A stretch of 64,000 nt of DNA from Streptomyces sp. MMBL 11-1. GTDB taxonomy: Bacteria; Actinomycetota; Actinomycetes; Streptomycetales; Streptomycetaceae. The stretch covers positions 186,001-250,000 of the forward strand of contig NZ_CP117709.1 in the NCBI RefSeq assembly GCF_028622875.1. The letters run 5' to 3'. Positions 7,854 to 16,368 of the stretch are shown here, piece after piece. The number at the start of each line of letters is the position of its first letter. Position 1 is the stretch's first letter. The notes under the pieces are model-generated. The model had not been told where the DNA came from. It saw only the letters and a list, made by a program, of their open reading frames with translations, and made no database searches. The position numbers and the translations under genes were made by a program.

Positions 7854-10034
7854 TCACCCGCTCGTCGGCTCTTCCTCCGGTCCTTCCTCCAGCCGCTCCC
7901 GCAGCTCTTCCGCGCGAGGGCTGCCACCGGCCTCGTAGATCTCCAGGGCGCGCTCAAGACGGGCCCGCACCTCGCGGGGGTCGCCGTGGGAGCGTTCCTG
8001 AATGTCCGCCAGTGCCACGAGGGCCTGCGCCTCGTAATGGGTGGCCTCCTGCGTGCGGAGGACGGCGGCGGCCTCACCGAGGGCGGTGATCGCCTCCCGC
8101 GTCTCGTCGAGGTGGTCGTGGGCGAGACCGATGGCCATCAGGACCCGGGCCGCCATCCTCGGATCCTCGCGTGCGGTGAGCTGTTCGTGGGCGCCGCGCA
8201 GGGTGTCGAGCGCCTCACGGGAGTCGCCGGCGGCGTCCTGGGCACAGCCGAGGAAGTAGGAGGCGATGGCGGCGCCGCGGTACTCCTTCGCCGCCGTGTT
8301 GAGGGCGAGCGCGCTCCGGTAGGCCGCCATGGCCCGGGAGGGGTCGATACGGTCCCAGTAGCGTCCGGAGAACTCCTGAACGGAGGCACGGACGACCAGA
8401 TGATCCGCCACCTCGGCGCAGGCCTGCGCGGTGTCGAGCTCACGCCGGGCGGCCGCGTACTCGCCCAGGTCCATCAGCGGGCGCGACAGCAGGCTGCGCA
8501 AGCGCGCCTCGGCGGCCGGGACCACGGCCTCCGCGGCGGCGTTCGCTCCGAGTTCGAGCGATTCCCGCCAGTCACCGAGGTGCCGGTGGTGGAGGAACAG
8601 GACCGTGAACGCCTCGGCGAGCTGCCAGACCTCCGTGTGCAGCGTTCCCTCGCGCGCGGCGGCACGCAGCACGCCGAGGATGTTGCGGTGTTCGGCCTCC
8701 AGCCAGGCCAGCGGCTCCGGGCCGCCCTCGGCCGCGAAGGGGTCCGGTACGTCGGTGAGCAGGCCGGTGTGGTCGGCGATCCGCAGCCGGTCCAGCCGGA
8801 CGGCCCGGTCGGCGAGCGCGGTGAGGGCCAGGTAGTGCTGCGTCACACGCCGTACGAGAGCGGGGCGCTCGCCCGGGGGCTCTTCCTCCGTCGCGCGCTC
8901 ACGGGCGTGCAGGCGCACGAGATCGTGGAAGCGGAAGCGCCCGTCCGGCGTCTCCTCCAGCAGACCGGCCCGGGTCAGCGCGTCCAGCGCGTCCGCGGTA
9001 CGTCGCGGGTCCAGGTCCGCCGCCACCGCGGCGACTCCGGCGTCGAAGGTGGCTCCCGGGTACCAGCCCATCAGGCGGTGGAGCCGGGCCGGCTCGGGGG
9101 CGAGTTCACGGTAGGCGAGGTCGAACGCGGCGGCCACGGACCGTTCCTTTCCCAGGGACATTCCTGCCAGTCGGCGCGACTCGTCGGCCAGCTCCGCCGC
9201 GAGCGCGGGAAACGTCAGACGCGTCTCCGTCGTCAGCCGGGCGGCGGCCACGTGCAACGCCACCGGCAGCCCGCCGCAGAGCCGCACCACCTCGTCCGCC
9301 GCGTCCGGGTCCGCCGCGACGGTCTCGGCGCCGCACCGGTCGGCGAGCACCTGCAGGCTGCTCTCGCGGTCGAGCGGCTCCACCGGCACCATCCGCGCGC
9401 CGTCCATGGCGAGTTCCCCCAGCCGTGAACCGCTTGCCACGAGCAGCACACTGCCCCTGCCCTTCGGCAGGAGCGCGGCCGCGTGGGCGGGGTCGGAGAT
9501 GTTGTCCAGGAAGAGCAGCAGCCGTCTGCCCGCCGTCCGGGTCCGCAGGAGGCGGGCCCGGTCGGCGAGCGAGGTGGGGATGTACGCCGCGTCGACGCCC
9601 AGGGACTTCAGGCAGCTCCACGCGGCCTCGGAGACGTCGGCGCCCGCCGTCTCTCCCCGCAGGGTGGCGAAGTCCACGTAGATCTGCCCGTCGGGGAACC
9701 GCTCCCGTCCCCGTTCCGCCCAGCGGGACGCCAACGTGGTCTTGCCGACGCCCGGCAGTCCGTACAGCGCGGCGAAGCCGATGCTCGCGCCTTCGGGGTC
9801 GGGAGCGAACAAGCCGTCGAGCAGGTCGAGCATCCCGTCCCGGTTCCGGAACCGCACGGTCAGTGGCGGGATCTCGTCGGGGGCGGCCCACTCCCCGGCC
9901 GGGGCGGTCGCCCCGACGTGGAACGTGATGCCGCCGTGGATCGTGCCGGCCTGCACGACCGGGCCGTTGACGACGCCGGACAGCTCGTTGCGCGCGGTCG
10001 TCCGGTCGGGGCCGCTCCGGTCCCCGCTCGTCAC
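7854..10034 (-). CDS. NLR-like STAND protein: amyloid-type motif, NB-ARC, TPR
   Basis: 726-aa putative sensor of the bacterial NLR class. Order: a short N-terminal motif at residues 16-39 (NELSGVVNGPVVQAG then ITFH); an NB-ARC ATPase with Walker A GLPGVGKTT (92-100), Walker B LLLFLDN (172-178), a sensor strand VLLVASGSRL (196-205) and GGLP (254-257); a winged-helix region ending RFHDLVRLHARE; then alpha-helical TPR-like repeats to the end. The GTG start overlaps the preceding small gene as GTGA. That gene carries a matching motif at its C-terminus (10079-10150). By family knowledge, such motif-matched pairs act as receptor and effector: ligand binding by the repeats triggers oligomerisation, and the N-terminal motif templates amyloid folding of the effector. 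That role is inference here. It could instead be a SARP-like or regulatory STAND, but no DNA-binding domain is present. Confidence 0.88.
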   Translation of the reverse strand: MTSGDRSGPDRTTARNELSGVVNGPVVQAGTIHGGITFHVGATAPAGEWAAPDEIPPLTVRFRNRDGMLDLLDGLFAPDPEGASIGFAALYGLPGVGKTTLASRWAERGRERFPDGQIYVDFATLRGETAGADVSEAAWSCLKSLGVDAAYIPTSLADRARLLRTRTAGRRLLLFLDNISDPAHAAALLPKGRGSVLLVASGSRLGELAMDGARMVPVEPLDRESSLQVLADRCGAETVAADPDAADEVVRLCGGLPVALHVAAARLTTETRLTFPALAAELADESRRLAGMSLGKERSVAAAFDLAYRELAPEPARLHRLMGWYPGATFDAGVAAVAADLDPRRTADALDALTRAGLLEETPDGRFRFHDLVRLHARERATEEEPPGERPALVRRVTQHYLALTALADRAVRLDRLRIADHTGLLTDVPDPFAAEGGPEPLAWLEAEHRNILGVLRAAAREGTLHTEVWQLAEAFTVLFLHHRHLGDWRESLELGANAAAEAVVPAAEARLRSLLSRPLMDLGEYAAARRELDTAQACAEVADHLVVRASVQEFSGRYWDRIDPSRAMAAYRSALALNTAAKEYRGAAIASYFLGCAQDAAGDSREALDTLRGAHEQLTAREDPRMAARVLMAIGLAHDHLDETREAITALGEAAAVLRTQEATHYEAQALVALADIQERSHGDPREVRARLERALEIYEAGGSPRAEELRERLEEGPEEEPTSG

Positions 10035-10489
10035 GCCGTGCCCGGCCGCTGCTCCGGGGCGTCGGCACCGCGACCGCTGTTGAACGTCAGGGCGGAGAAG
10101 TTCTGCCCCTGGATGACCGGACCGTTCTGGGTCCCTCCGCTGATGGTGTTGGTGACGGACACCGCGGGGCCCGCGGGCGCGTGGGGGGACAGTTCGTCGA
10201 GCAGGGCCCGCAGCTCGTCCGCCGCCCCGGGGTTGGCGCGCAGGGCACGGCGGAGCCTGATGCGCCACTCCTCCTCGACGTCGGCGACCGCTTCGTCGTC
10301 GGCCGCGGCGCGTGCGGCCGTCAGCTCCGCGCGGGACGCCTCCAGCTCCGCGTCGACCGCCTCGTCGTCCTCGCCTCCGCCCAGGAACCGGGCCACCCGC
10401 CCGCGCGCCTGCGTCCAGGCCTCGGTCACCATCAGCCCCACGAAGGCCGTGGCCCCCGATGCCGCCAGTGCCGTCAACTCGGCTTCCAC
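10031..10489 (-). CDS. Small helical effector candidate with C-terminal amyloid-type motif
   Basis: 152-aa protein, first gene of the pair with the STAND protein. Residues 5-36 form a hydrophobic/amphipathic helix (ALAASGATAFVGLMVTEAW). Residues 40-100 are charged helices likely to make a bundle. A Pro/Ala linker then leads to the motif NTISGGTQNGPVIQGQ followed by LTFN at residues 114-137. This aligns with residues 16-39 of the partner (N-x-[IL]-S-G, N-G-P-V-[IV]-Q-[AG], then [LI]-T-F). The layout (N-terminal helical bundle, C-terminal motif, NLR partner) is that of Bell/HeLo-like membrane-disrupting effectors in bacterial amyloid signalling. The function is inferred, not shown. Start GTG at 10489 with AGAGGGGG upstream; the frame runs further upstream without support. 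Confidence 0.8.
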   Translation of the reverse strand: MEAELTALAASGATAFVGLMVTEAWTQARGRVARFLGGGEDDEAVDAELEASRAELTAARAAADDEAVADVEEEWRIRLRRALRANPGAADELRALLDELSPHAPAGPAVSVTNTISGGTQNGPVIQGQNFSALTFNSGRGADAPEQRPGTA

Positions 10490-10509
10490 CGAACCCCCTC
10501 TGCCTCGTC

Positions 10510-10547
10510 TGTCGTACTGGTCCGGGCGTGTCGTACTGGTCCGGGCG
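10510..10547. repeat. Perfect 19-bp tandem direct repeat upstream of effector gene
   Basis: TGTCGTACTGGTCCGGGCG occurs twice back to back (10510-10528, 10529-10547), 21-58 bp upstream of the GTG start at 10489. On the coding strand each unit reads CGCCCGGACCAGTACGACA. Two identical 19-mers two helical turns apart in a promoter region suggest an operator for tandem dimers, or a recent duplication; the binding factor is unknown. Confidence 0.9.
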
Positions 10548-10818
10548 CGGAACCCGTCGCTGGTGCAACCGTAGAGAGCCAACCGCCACCACGGAAGCGG
10601 AATCAGGGGCGCGGCGCAGAGCAGTTCCGGCCAAGTCGGCCGGTCCGTGCGGGGGCGGCGTTCGCCGCGCAGCTGTTCGGGGCCGTTCGGGGCCGTTTCC
10701 GCCCGGACCGGCGGTCGCGCAACCATGCGCGCGCCGGATGCGTGATGATGGATGAGGGGCCGCGACACGACGGCGTTGCGCCGACACCGTCGGCCGACGC
10801 CCCGGAAGGGCGGTCGCC

Positions 10819-11772
10819 ATGTCCGCAGCCGGAGCCAGGACCTCGGCCGCAGTGCTGTTCACCGCACTCGTACTGGCCGTCACGGCCGCGTGCGCGGGCG
10901 GGGACGGCCCCTCGCCCCGTGACAGCTCTCCCTCCGGGGCGGGCCGGGCCACCGACGTACTCGCCGTGAAGATCGACAATGTGGCGCCCGCGCGCCCCCA
11001 CACCGGTCTGGAGCGGGCCGACATCGTCTACGTCGAGCAGGTGGAGGCCGGCCTGAGCCGGATCCTTGCCGTGTACTCCTCCGTTCTGCCGCCGGTCGTC
11101 GGCCCGGTGCGCAGCGCGCGGGAGACCGATCTGGAGCTGCTGCGGCAGTTCGACCGGCCGACGCTGGCCTTCTCGGGGGCCCAGAGCAGGCTGCTGCCCC
11201 TCATCGACCGCGCGCGGCTGGACGCCGTGCCGCCCTCGAAGGCGCCGGGGGCGTACTTCCGGGGTCCGGAGCGGCCCGCGCCGCACAATCTCTATCTGCG
11301 GCCGGAGCGGATCCCGTTCGAGGCCTCCGGGGTGAACGCCGTAGGGGAGCTGGGGCTCGAGGTCGGCGCGCCGCCTCCCGGCGGGGAGCCGGAGGACAGC
11401 CGCACGGTTCGCTATCCGTCCGCTTCCGTGACGTTCAGGTGGTCCGCCGAACGGGATCGGTGGCTCGTCTCGCTGGACGGCTCCCCCGCCCGCGCCACCG
11501 AGGGCGGGCGGCTCGGGGCCGGTACGGTCATCGTCCAGGACGTGACCGTACGGCCGTCGGACTTCCGCGACCGGTCCGGGAACACCAGTCCGTTCACCGA
11601 GACCGTCGGATCGGGGAGCGCGGTGGTCCTGCGGGACGGCCGGGCGTACGAGGCCCGGTGGACGCGGAGCGCGGCCGACGCGGACACGGTGTACACCGCC
11701 CCCGACGGACAGCGTGTCGATCTCGCCGAAGGGCCGCTGTGGATCCTGTACGCGCCGCGCGGTGGCGGCTGA
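10819..11772 (+). CDS. DUF3048 (YerB-like) lipoprotein
   Basis: 317-aa exported lipoprotein. Signal peptide to residue 24 with lipobox VTAAC (Cys25), then a Ser/Gly/Pro-rich spacer and the DUF3048 domain. The hallmark is clear: VKIDNVAPARPHTGLERADI, then VEQVEAGLSRILAVY, VGPVRSARETDLELL and a later APHNLYLR. Family members (YerB of Bacillus) are surface-anchored and of uncertain function. The start ATG has GGAAGGG 7-8 nt upstream. It is divergent from the effector/STAND pair (330 bp apart) and convergent with enolase. Confidence 0.9.
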   Translation: MSAAGARTSAAVLFTALVLAVTAACAGGDGPSPRDSSPSGAGRATDVLAVKIDNVAPARPHTGLERADIVYVEQVEAGLSRILAVYSSVLPPVVGPVRSARETDLELLRQFDRPTLAFSGAQSRLLPLIDRARLDAVPPSKAPGAYFRGPERPAPHNLYLRPERIPFEASGVNAVGELGLEVGAPPPGGEPEDSRTVRYPSASVTFRWSAERDRWLVSLDGSPARATEGGRLGAGTVIVQDVTVRPSDFRDRSGNTSPFTETVGSGSAVVLRDGRAYEARWTRSAADADTVYTAPDGQRVDLAEGPLWILYAPRGGG

Positions 11773-11968
11773 GCGAGAGCTCGCCGGAGCGCCGTGCCTC
11801 CGCTGTTCCGGTCCACGGCGAAGGTGGGGACGCCGTCGGCGGAGTTCGCGCCCCCGGGCAGCGGGCCGGGGTTCCGTGGCCGGCCGCGCCGCTGCCGGCG
11901 CGTGCGTGCGGCGTCGGGTACCTGGTGTCCGGCTCCTTGCCCGGACCGGGCCACCGTGAGCCGAGGGC

Positions 11969-12002
11969 GGCTCCCGGCGGGCGCGACCGTCCGCCGGGAG
12001 CC
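11969..12002. terminator. 12-bp perfect hairpin between convergent genes
   Basis: GGCTCCCGGCGG (11969-11980), 10-nt loop, and CCGCCGGGAGCC (11991-12002). It lies between the DUF3048 stop (11772) and the enolase stop (12052), and is a good candidate bidirectional terminator. Confidence 0.75.
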
Positions 12003-12012
12003 ACACGTTCCG

Positions 12013-12034
12013 CGCGCACGGGGAAGCGTGCGCG
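12013..12034 (-). terminator. 8-bp hairpin just after enolase
   Basis: CGCGCACG (12013-12020), 6-nt loop, CGTGCGCG (12027-12034), starting 18 nt beyond the enolase stop. Probably works in tandem with the stronger hairpin at 11969-12002. Confidence 0.6.
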
Positions 12035-12051
12035 GGAGTCTCCCCGCCCGG

Positions 12052-13356
12052 CTATCGGGAGCGGGACAGCAGCGCCCCGCCCGCGTACTGGGCCGATGCG
12101 CCCAGCTCCTCCTCGATCCGGATGAGCTGGTTGTACTTGGCCGTGCGGTCGGAGCGGGACAGCGAGCCGGTCTTGATCTGGCCGCAGCCCGTCGCGACCG
12201 CCAGGTCCGCGATCGTGGTGTCCTCCGTCTCGCCGGAGCGGTGGGACATCACGGCGCTCCAGCCCGCACGACGGGCGGTGGCGACCGTGGCGAGGGCTTC
12301 GGTCAGGGTCCCGATCTGGTTGACCTTCACCAGGACCGAGTTGCCGACACCGGTCCGGATCCCCTCGCGCACCTGCGCCTCGTCGGTACAGAACACGTCG
12401 TCGCCGGTGAGCTGGCAGCGGTGCCCGACGCGGGTGGTCAGTTCGCGCCAGCCGTCCATGTCGTCCTCGGCCATCGGGTCCTCGATGGAGACGACCGGAT
12501 ACGCGTCGATCAGCTTGACCAGGTAGTCGACCTGTTCGGAAGGGGTGCGGCGCACGCCCTCGCCCTCGTACACGTACGCGCCGTCACGGAAGAACTCCGA
12601 CGAGGCCGGGTCCATGATCAGGCCGATGTCCGCCCCGGGCCGGTACCCGGTGCGTTCGACGGCGCTCATGACGAAGTCGAGCGCTTCCTCCGCCGTGCGC
12701 AGCGCGGGCGCGAAGCCGCCCTCGTCGCCGACACCGGTGGCGTGTCCGGCGGCGAGCAGGTCACGCCGCAGGGTGTGGAAGATCTCGGAGCCCATGCGGA
12801 CGGCTTCCGCGAAGGTCTCCGCACCCACCGGCGCGATCATGAACTCCTGGAAGTCCAGCGGGTTGTCGGCGTGCGCGCCGCCGTTGATGATGTTCATCAT
12901 CGGCAGCGGGAGAAGGCGGGCGTCGGATCCGCCGAGATGGCGGTAGAGCGGCTGGCGGTGAGCCGCCGCGGCGGCCTTCGCGGCGGCGAGGGAGACACCG
13001 AGGATCGCGTTCGCACCGAGCCGGGACTTGTCGGGCGTGCCGTCGAGCGCGACGAGCGCGGCGTCCAGGCCCGCCTGGTCGTCCGCGTCGCGGCCCACGA
13101 CCGCGGCCGCGATGTCCTCGTTGACGTGGGCGACCGCCCGGTCGACACCCTTGCCGTGCCACTGCCCGGCGTCCCCGTCACGCAGCTCCAGGGCCTCCCG
13201 GGCGCCGGTGGAGGCACCGGAGGGAACCGCCGCGCGGCCGAGGGAGCCGTCGGCGAGACGGACATCGACCTCGACGGTGGGGTTGCCCCGGCTGTCGATG
13301 ATCCGGCGGGCGGTGACGGACTGGATGACGGTGGGCTCAACTGCCTTGGGGGCCAT
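12052..13356 (-). CDS. eno: Enolase (likely second, accessory copy)
   Basis: Glycolytic 2-phosphoglycerate dehydratase, 434 aa. All signatures are present: [14 protein letters not shown] at the N-terminus, GASTG, the active-site loop [49 protein letters not shown] and [17 protein letters not shown] with GQIKTGS. The start ATG at 13356 has GGAAGGACC upstream; the frame continues 20 codons further without support. From memory, the housekeeping Streptomyces enolase sits beside a septum protein gene. This one instead faces a divergent marR across an unusual repeat array (13440-13543), so it is probably a regulated paralogue. Confidence 0.95.
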   Translation of the reverse strand: MAPKAVEPTVIQSVTARRIIDSRGNPTVEVDVRLADGSLGRAAVPSGASTGAREALELRDGDAGQWHGKGVDRAVAHVNEDIAAAVVGRDADDQAGLDAALVALDGTPDKSRLGANAILGVSLAAAKAAAAAHRQPLYRHLGGSDARLLPLPMMNIINGGAHADNPLDFQEFMIAPVGAETFAEAVRMGSEIFHTLRRDLLAAGHATGVGDEGGFAPALRTAEEALDFVMSAVERTGYRPGADIGLIMDPASSEFFRDGAYVYEGEGVRRTPSEQVDYLVKLIDAYPVVSIEDPMAEDDMDGWRELTTRVGHRCQLTGDDVFCTDEAQVREGIRTGVGNSVLVKVNQIGTLTEALATVATARRAGWSAVMSHRSGETEDTTIADLAVATGCGQIKTGSLSRSDRTAKYNQLIRIEEELGASAQYAGGALLSRSR

Positions 13357-13439
13357 GCGAGGTCCTTCCGAAGTCACATGCCGCGGCACTCTTGCGACAA
13401 CGCCGGCGCGAGCCACGACGAGGCAACTCTACAGCAAGG

Positions 13440-13543
13440 CTGTTCAGATATGCTGTTCAGGTCAGCTGCGTAGCCTCACTGTTCAGTCGCGCTGTTCAGT
13501 CGCGCTGTTCAGATGCGCTGTTCAGATGCGCTGTTCAGATGCC
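13440..13543. repeat. 13-bp tandem repeat array, CTGTTCAG-N5, eight registers
   Basis: Seven exact CTGTTCAG octamers begin at 13440, 13453, 13479, 13492, 13505, 13518 and 13531. All are in 13-bp phase; the one skipped register (13466) holds the degenerate CTGCGTAG. Spacers are TCGCG twice, then ATGCG twice, then ATGCC. The array lies 84 bp upstream of enolase and 53 bp upstream of the marR start, filling the divergent promoter region. An iteron-like operator is the simplest reading. Confidence 0.93.
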
Positions 13544-13595
13544 TCCGCGGGCCATCTGCGGGGATCCACCGACGGTCGCCGGGTTAAAGTGCCCT

Positions 13596-14018
13596 ATGCC
13601 CACCCCCGAGCCCGCCACCGTCGCCGCCGATCTGCGCGTCGCCATGGGCAAACTCGCGCGACGCGTGAAGCAGGAGGACCGGATCCCGCACGGTCAGGTC
13701 GCCGTACTGGGCGTCCTCGACCGGGACGGGGCCATGACCACCAGCGATCTCGCGGCGGACCAGCGTGTGCGCCCCCAGTCGATGGCCCGCGCGGTCGGGC
13801 TCCTCATGGACCAGGGTCTCGTCGTCCGCCGGGCGCACCCGACGGACGGCCGCAAGTCCCTCGTCGACCTCTCCGACGTGGGAAGGGCGGCACTGGAGGC
13901 GGAGCGCGACCGCCGCGCCGACTGGCTCGCCCGGGCCATCGACCTCGAACTCGGCGAGGACGAGCAGGAGACGCTCGCGCGCGGTGCCGCCCTGATGGAG
14001 CGGCTCGCCGCTTACTAG
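13596..14018 (+). CDS. MarR-family transcriptional regulator
   Basis: 140-aa winged-helix repressor/activator. The HTH is visible as MTTSDLAADQRVRPQSMARAV, followed by the wing VRRAHPTDGRKSLVDL and a C-terminal dimerisation helix. The start ATG at 13596 fits the family N-terminus (PEPATVAADLRVAMGKLARR). The frame extends upstream through the CTGTTCAG array, giving a repetitive, non-family sequence, so I reject the longer form. Divergent from enolase; the shared array is the obvious candidate operator, but MarR sites are usually single palindromes, so another factor could bind it. Confidence 0.88.
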   Translation: MPTPEPATVAADLRVAMGKLARRVKQEDRIPHGQVAVLGVLDRDGAMTTSDLAADQRVRPQSMARAVGLLMDQGLVVRRAHPTDGRKSLVDLSDVGRAALEAERDRRADWLARAIDLELGEDEQETLARGAALMERLAAY

Positions 14019-14103
14019 AACCCGGGATCTCCGTCCGGGCCGGAGAGCCCGGACCACGGAAAAGCGCGTTGTCGGGGACGCGTGGGTGTGTCAGGGTCGC
14101 CCG

Positions 14104-14634
14104 GTGAACGCTTCGCGATGTGACCTTCTGCGCCGCCAGTTCGATCTGACCTGGTCGCTGTTCGAGTACCACCTCGAGCGGCTCGACACCGAGGACTTCC
14201 TCTGGCAGCCGGCGCCGTTGTGCTGGACGGTGCGCCTGCGGGCCGACGGCCGGTGGACGCCGGACTGGGCCGAGACGGAGCCCGATCCCGTTCCGGTCCC
14301 GTCGATCGGCTGGCTCAGCTGGCACATCGGCTGGTGGTGGGGCACGACGCTCGACCTCTCCCTGGGCCGCAGGCCCCGGGACCGGGAGGACGTCGCGTGG
14401 CCGGGCGACGCCGAGAAGACAATCGGCTGGCTGCGCGGGCTCCGGGAGGAGTGGCTGGGGGTGCTGGACGGCCTGGACGACGCGGCTCTCGACGCCCCCG
14501 CCCCGTCGTCTCCCTGGGAGCAGGGGCCGGACCACACCGTCGCGCACCTGGCCGCGTGGGTCAACGCCGAGCTGATGAAGAACGTCGCGGAGATCGGGCA
14601 GCTCCGGATGGTGCGCGCGGCGTCCCCGGGCTGA
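14104..14634 (+). CDS. DinB-family (DUF664-like) protein
   Basis: 176-aa four-helix-bundle protein of the DinB/mycothiol-transferase-like superfamily, which often binds a metal through three histidines. Helix one is LLRRQFDLTWSLFEYHLERL. The middle carries SIGWLSWHIGWWWGTTLDL with one candidate His, and the last helix TVAHLAAWVNAELMKNVAEI gives another. Start taken at GTG 14104; an upstream in-frame start at 14086 is possible. Substrate unknown. Convergent with the ABC exporter gene. Confidence 0.82.
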   Translation: MNASRCDLLRRQFDLTWSLFEYHLERLDTEDFLWQPAPLCWTVRLRADGRWTPDWAETEPDPVPVPSIGWLSWHIGWWWGTTLDLSLGRRPRDREDVAWPGDAEKTIGWLRGLREEWLGVLDGLDDAALDAPAPSSPWEQGPDHTVAHLAAWVNAELMKNVAEIGQLRMVRAASPG

Positions 14635-14637
14635 CCG

Positions 14638-14658
14638 GGCCGCCGTGGCGCCGGCCCC
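14638..14658. terminator. Weak hairpin between convergent genes
   Basis: GGGCCG (14638-14643) and CGGCCC (14653-14658) around a 9-nt loop, in the 33-bp gap between the DinB and ABC-exporter stops. Short stem, so only a candidate. Confidence 0.35.
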
Positions 14659-14667
14659 CGTTCCGGT

Positions 14668-16368
14668 TCACCTGGCCACGGCCCGGCAGTAGGCCTCGTC
14701 GCCGGCGAGGAGGCCGCGGTGGGTGTCCTCGGCGGTGACGACGCCCCCGTCCAGGACGAGCACCCGGTCCGCGGCGTCCAGGAGCGCCGGGCTGCTGGTC
14801 ATCACGACAGTGGTACGGCCCCGGCGCAGCTTCGCGATGTTGCGCGCGATGAGCTGTTCGGTGACCGCGTCGACGGCCGTCGTGGGATCGCGCAGCACCA
14901 GTATCTCGCTGTCGGCGGCCAACGCTCGGGCCAGGGACAGCCGTTGGCGCTGGCCGCCGGAGAGGTTCGCGCCCCGGTCGCGTACCGCGTGGTCGAGCCC
15001 TTCCCGGTGCAGGGCGACGACGTCGGTGAGCATGGACGCCTCGACGGCGTCCGCGATCGCCCGGCCGGTGCCCGACGGGTCGATGTTCGTACGGAGCGTG
15101 CCGGCGAAGATCTCTCCGTCGTACGGGTTCACCAGCAGGTGTTCGCGGACCGCCTCGATCGACAGGTCGGCGATCTCCCGGCCCCCGACCCGCACCACTC
15201 CCCCGTACGTGTGGGGGGCGGCGTTCACCGCGAGGACGGAGGCGAGGTCGGCCGCCGCACGCGGCTGATAGGCGGCGATCGCCACGAACTCACCGGCCGC
15301 CACCGAGAACGTGACCCCCTGGAGCGTCCCGTGGCGTACGCCTTCGACCTCGAGGCTTCCGCCGGGCTCCGGGCGCCCCGTCCCCGGTGTCGTCACCGGT
15401 CGCGCGGAGAGGACGAGAGCCATGCGCTCGGCCGAAGCGCGGGCCGTCATCACGTACTTGGGCATCTCGGCGAACAACCTGAGCGGTTCCATGATGAACT
15501 GCGCGAGGCCCACGGCCATGACGAGTTCGCCGATGGTGATCCGGCCCTCGAACGCCAGCAGGCCGGCCGTCAGGGAGACGGCCGCGGCGAGGGCCGCGTT
15601 GAGGGCCAGCGCGGTGCCCGCGTAGGCGCCGTTCACGCGGGCGACGGTGATCGCCTGGCGCTTCGCGTCCGTACTGACCCGGCGGTAGGCCCCGAAGGCG
15701 GCGTGGTTGCCGCCGAACCCGTGCAGCGGGCGCAGGCCGACGATCAGGTCGGCGACCTTGGCGCCCGCCCGGGCCACCCTGGCCTGCTGTTCCCGCGTGC
15801 CGGCCCCGATCCGTCTGGACATCACGGCGAGGACCGACAGGATCGCGACGGTCCCCACGATCACCAGCAGGCCGAGCCGGAGGTCGGCGAGGCCCAGGGC
15901 GACCGCCGCGACGGCCACCGCGACCAGCGAGCTGATCAGCAGCGGCACCACCTCGATGATGTCGGCGGTCTGGTCGGCGTCCTCGGTGGCGATGGTCAGG
16001 ATCTCGCCGGACTTGAGGTCCACGTCCCTGGCGACCGGCTGCAGCCCGCAGGCGGCCACCCGCACCCGCCAGCGGTGCGCTTCGGTGGTGTTGGCCTTCT
16101 GCAGCACGCGCATACCGAACCGCCACGACAGGGAGACCGTCGTGATGATCACGGCGAGCGAGCCGACAGCGACGGCGAGCGAGCCGAGGTCGCGGTCCTG
16201 CATCGTGTGCTCGACGATGAGGCCGAGCGCGATGGGAAACGCGGTCTCCGCCGCCTGGTACAGGCCCATGAGCACGGTGCCCAGGATCATGGCGCCCTTG
16301 TTGCGGCGCAGCGCCGTGAGCAGGATGGCGGCCCCCGGGCGGGGCCGCTGGGTGTGGGAGTTCTTCAT
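14668..16368 (-). CDS. ABC half-exporter with degenerate ATPase domain (siderophore locus)
   Basis: 566-aa membrane domain plus NBD. Residues ~20-300 hold the six-helix exporter core. The NBD keeps a perfect signature LSGGQRQR (~residue 470) but has lost nearly everything else. The Walker A position reads AIAAYQPRAAADL with no GKS/T (~residue 366). The Q-loop Gln is replaced (VNPYDGEIF), Walker B reads VLRDPTTAVD (Asp-Glu lost), and the H-loop His is missing (MTSSPALL). It should not bind or hydrolyse ATP by itself. It can donate its signature to the partner encoded at 16605-18392. Position fits CchI of the coelichelin cluster, a probable siderophore exporter. The start ATG 16368 lacks a strong ribosome site. 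Confidence 0.88.
   Translation of the reverse strand: MKNSHTQRPRPGAAILLTALRRNKGAMILGTVLMGLYQAAETAFPIALGLIVEHTMQDRDLGSLAVAVGSLAVIITTVSLSWRFGMRVLQKANTTEAHRWRVRVAACGLQPVARDVDLKSGEILTIATEDADQTADIIEVVPLLISSLVAVAVAAVALGLADLRLGLLVIVGTVAILSVLAVMSRRIGAGTREQQARVARAGAKVADLIVGLRPLHGFGGNHAAFGAYRRVSTDAKRQAITVARVNGAYAGTALALNAALAAAVSLTAGLLAFEGRITIGELVMAVGLAQFIMEPLRLFAEMPKYVMTARASAERMALVLSARPVTTPGTGRPEPGGSLEVEGVRHGTLQGVTFSVAAGEFVAIAAYQPRAAADLASVLAVNAAPHTYGGVVRVGGREIADLSIEAVREHLLVNPYDGEIFAGTLRTNIDPSGTGRAIADAVEASMLTDVVALHREGLDHAVRDRGANLSGGQRQRLSLARALAADSEILVLRDPTTAVDAVTEQLIARNIAKLRRGRTTVVMTSSPALLDAADRVLVLDGGVVTAEDTHRGLLAGDEAYCRAVAR

Noticed and set aside
7854..11024. A single 1056-codon frame covering the STAND protein and ~330 upstream codons
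   Set aside because: The upstream part runs through the real 152-aa gene in another frame and into the divergent lipoprotein gene; it is Arg/Gly-rich with no family match. The GTGA overlap at 10031-10034 marks the true start.
13392..13595. N-terminal extension of the MarR gene through the CTGTTCAG array
   Set aside because: It yields a Cys/Phe-rich repetitive peptide unlike MarR proteins; the array is better explained as intergenic DNA.
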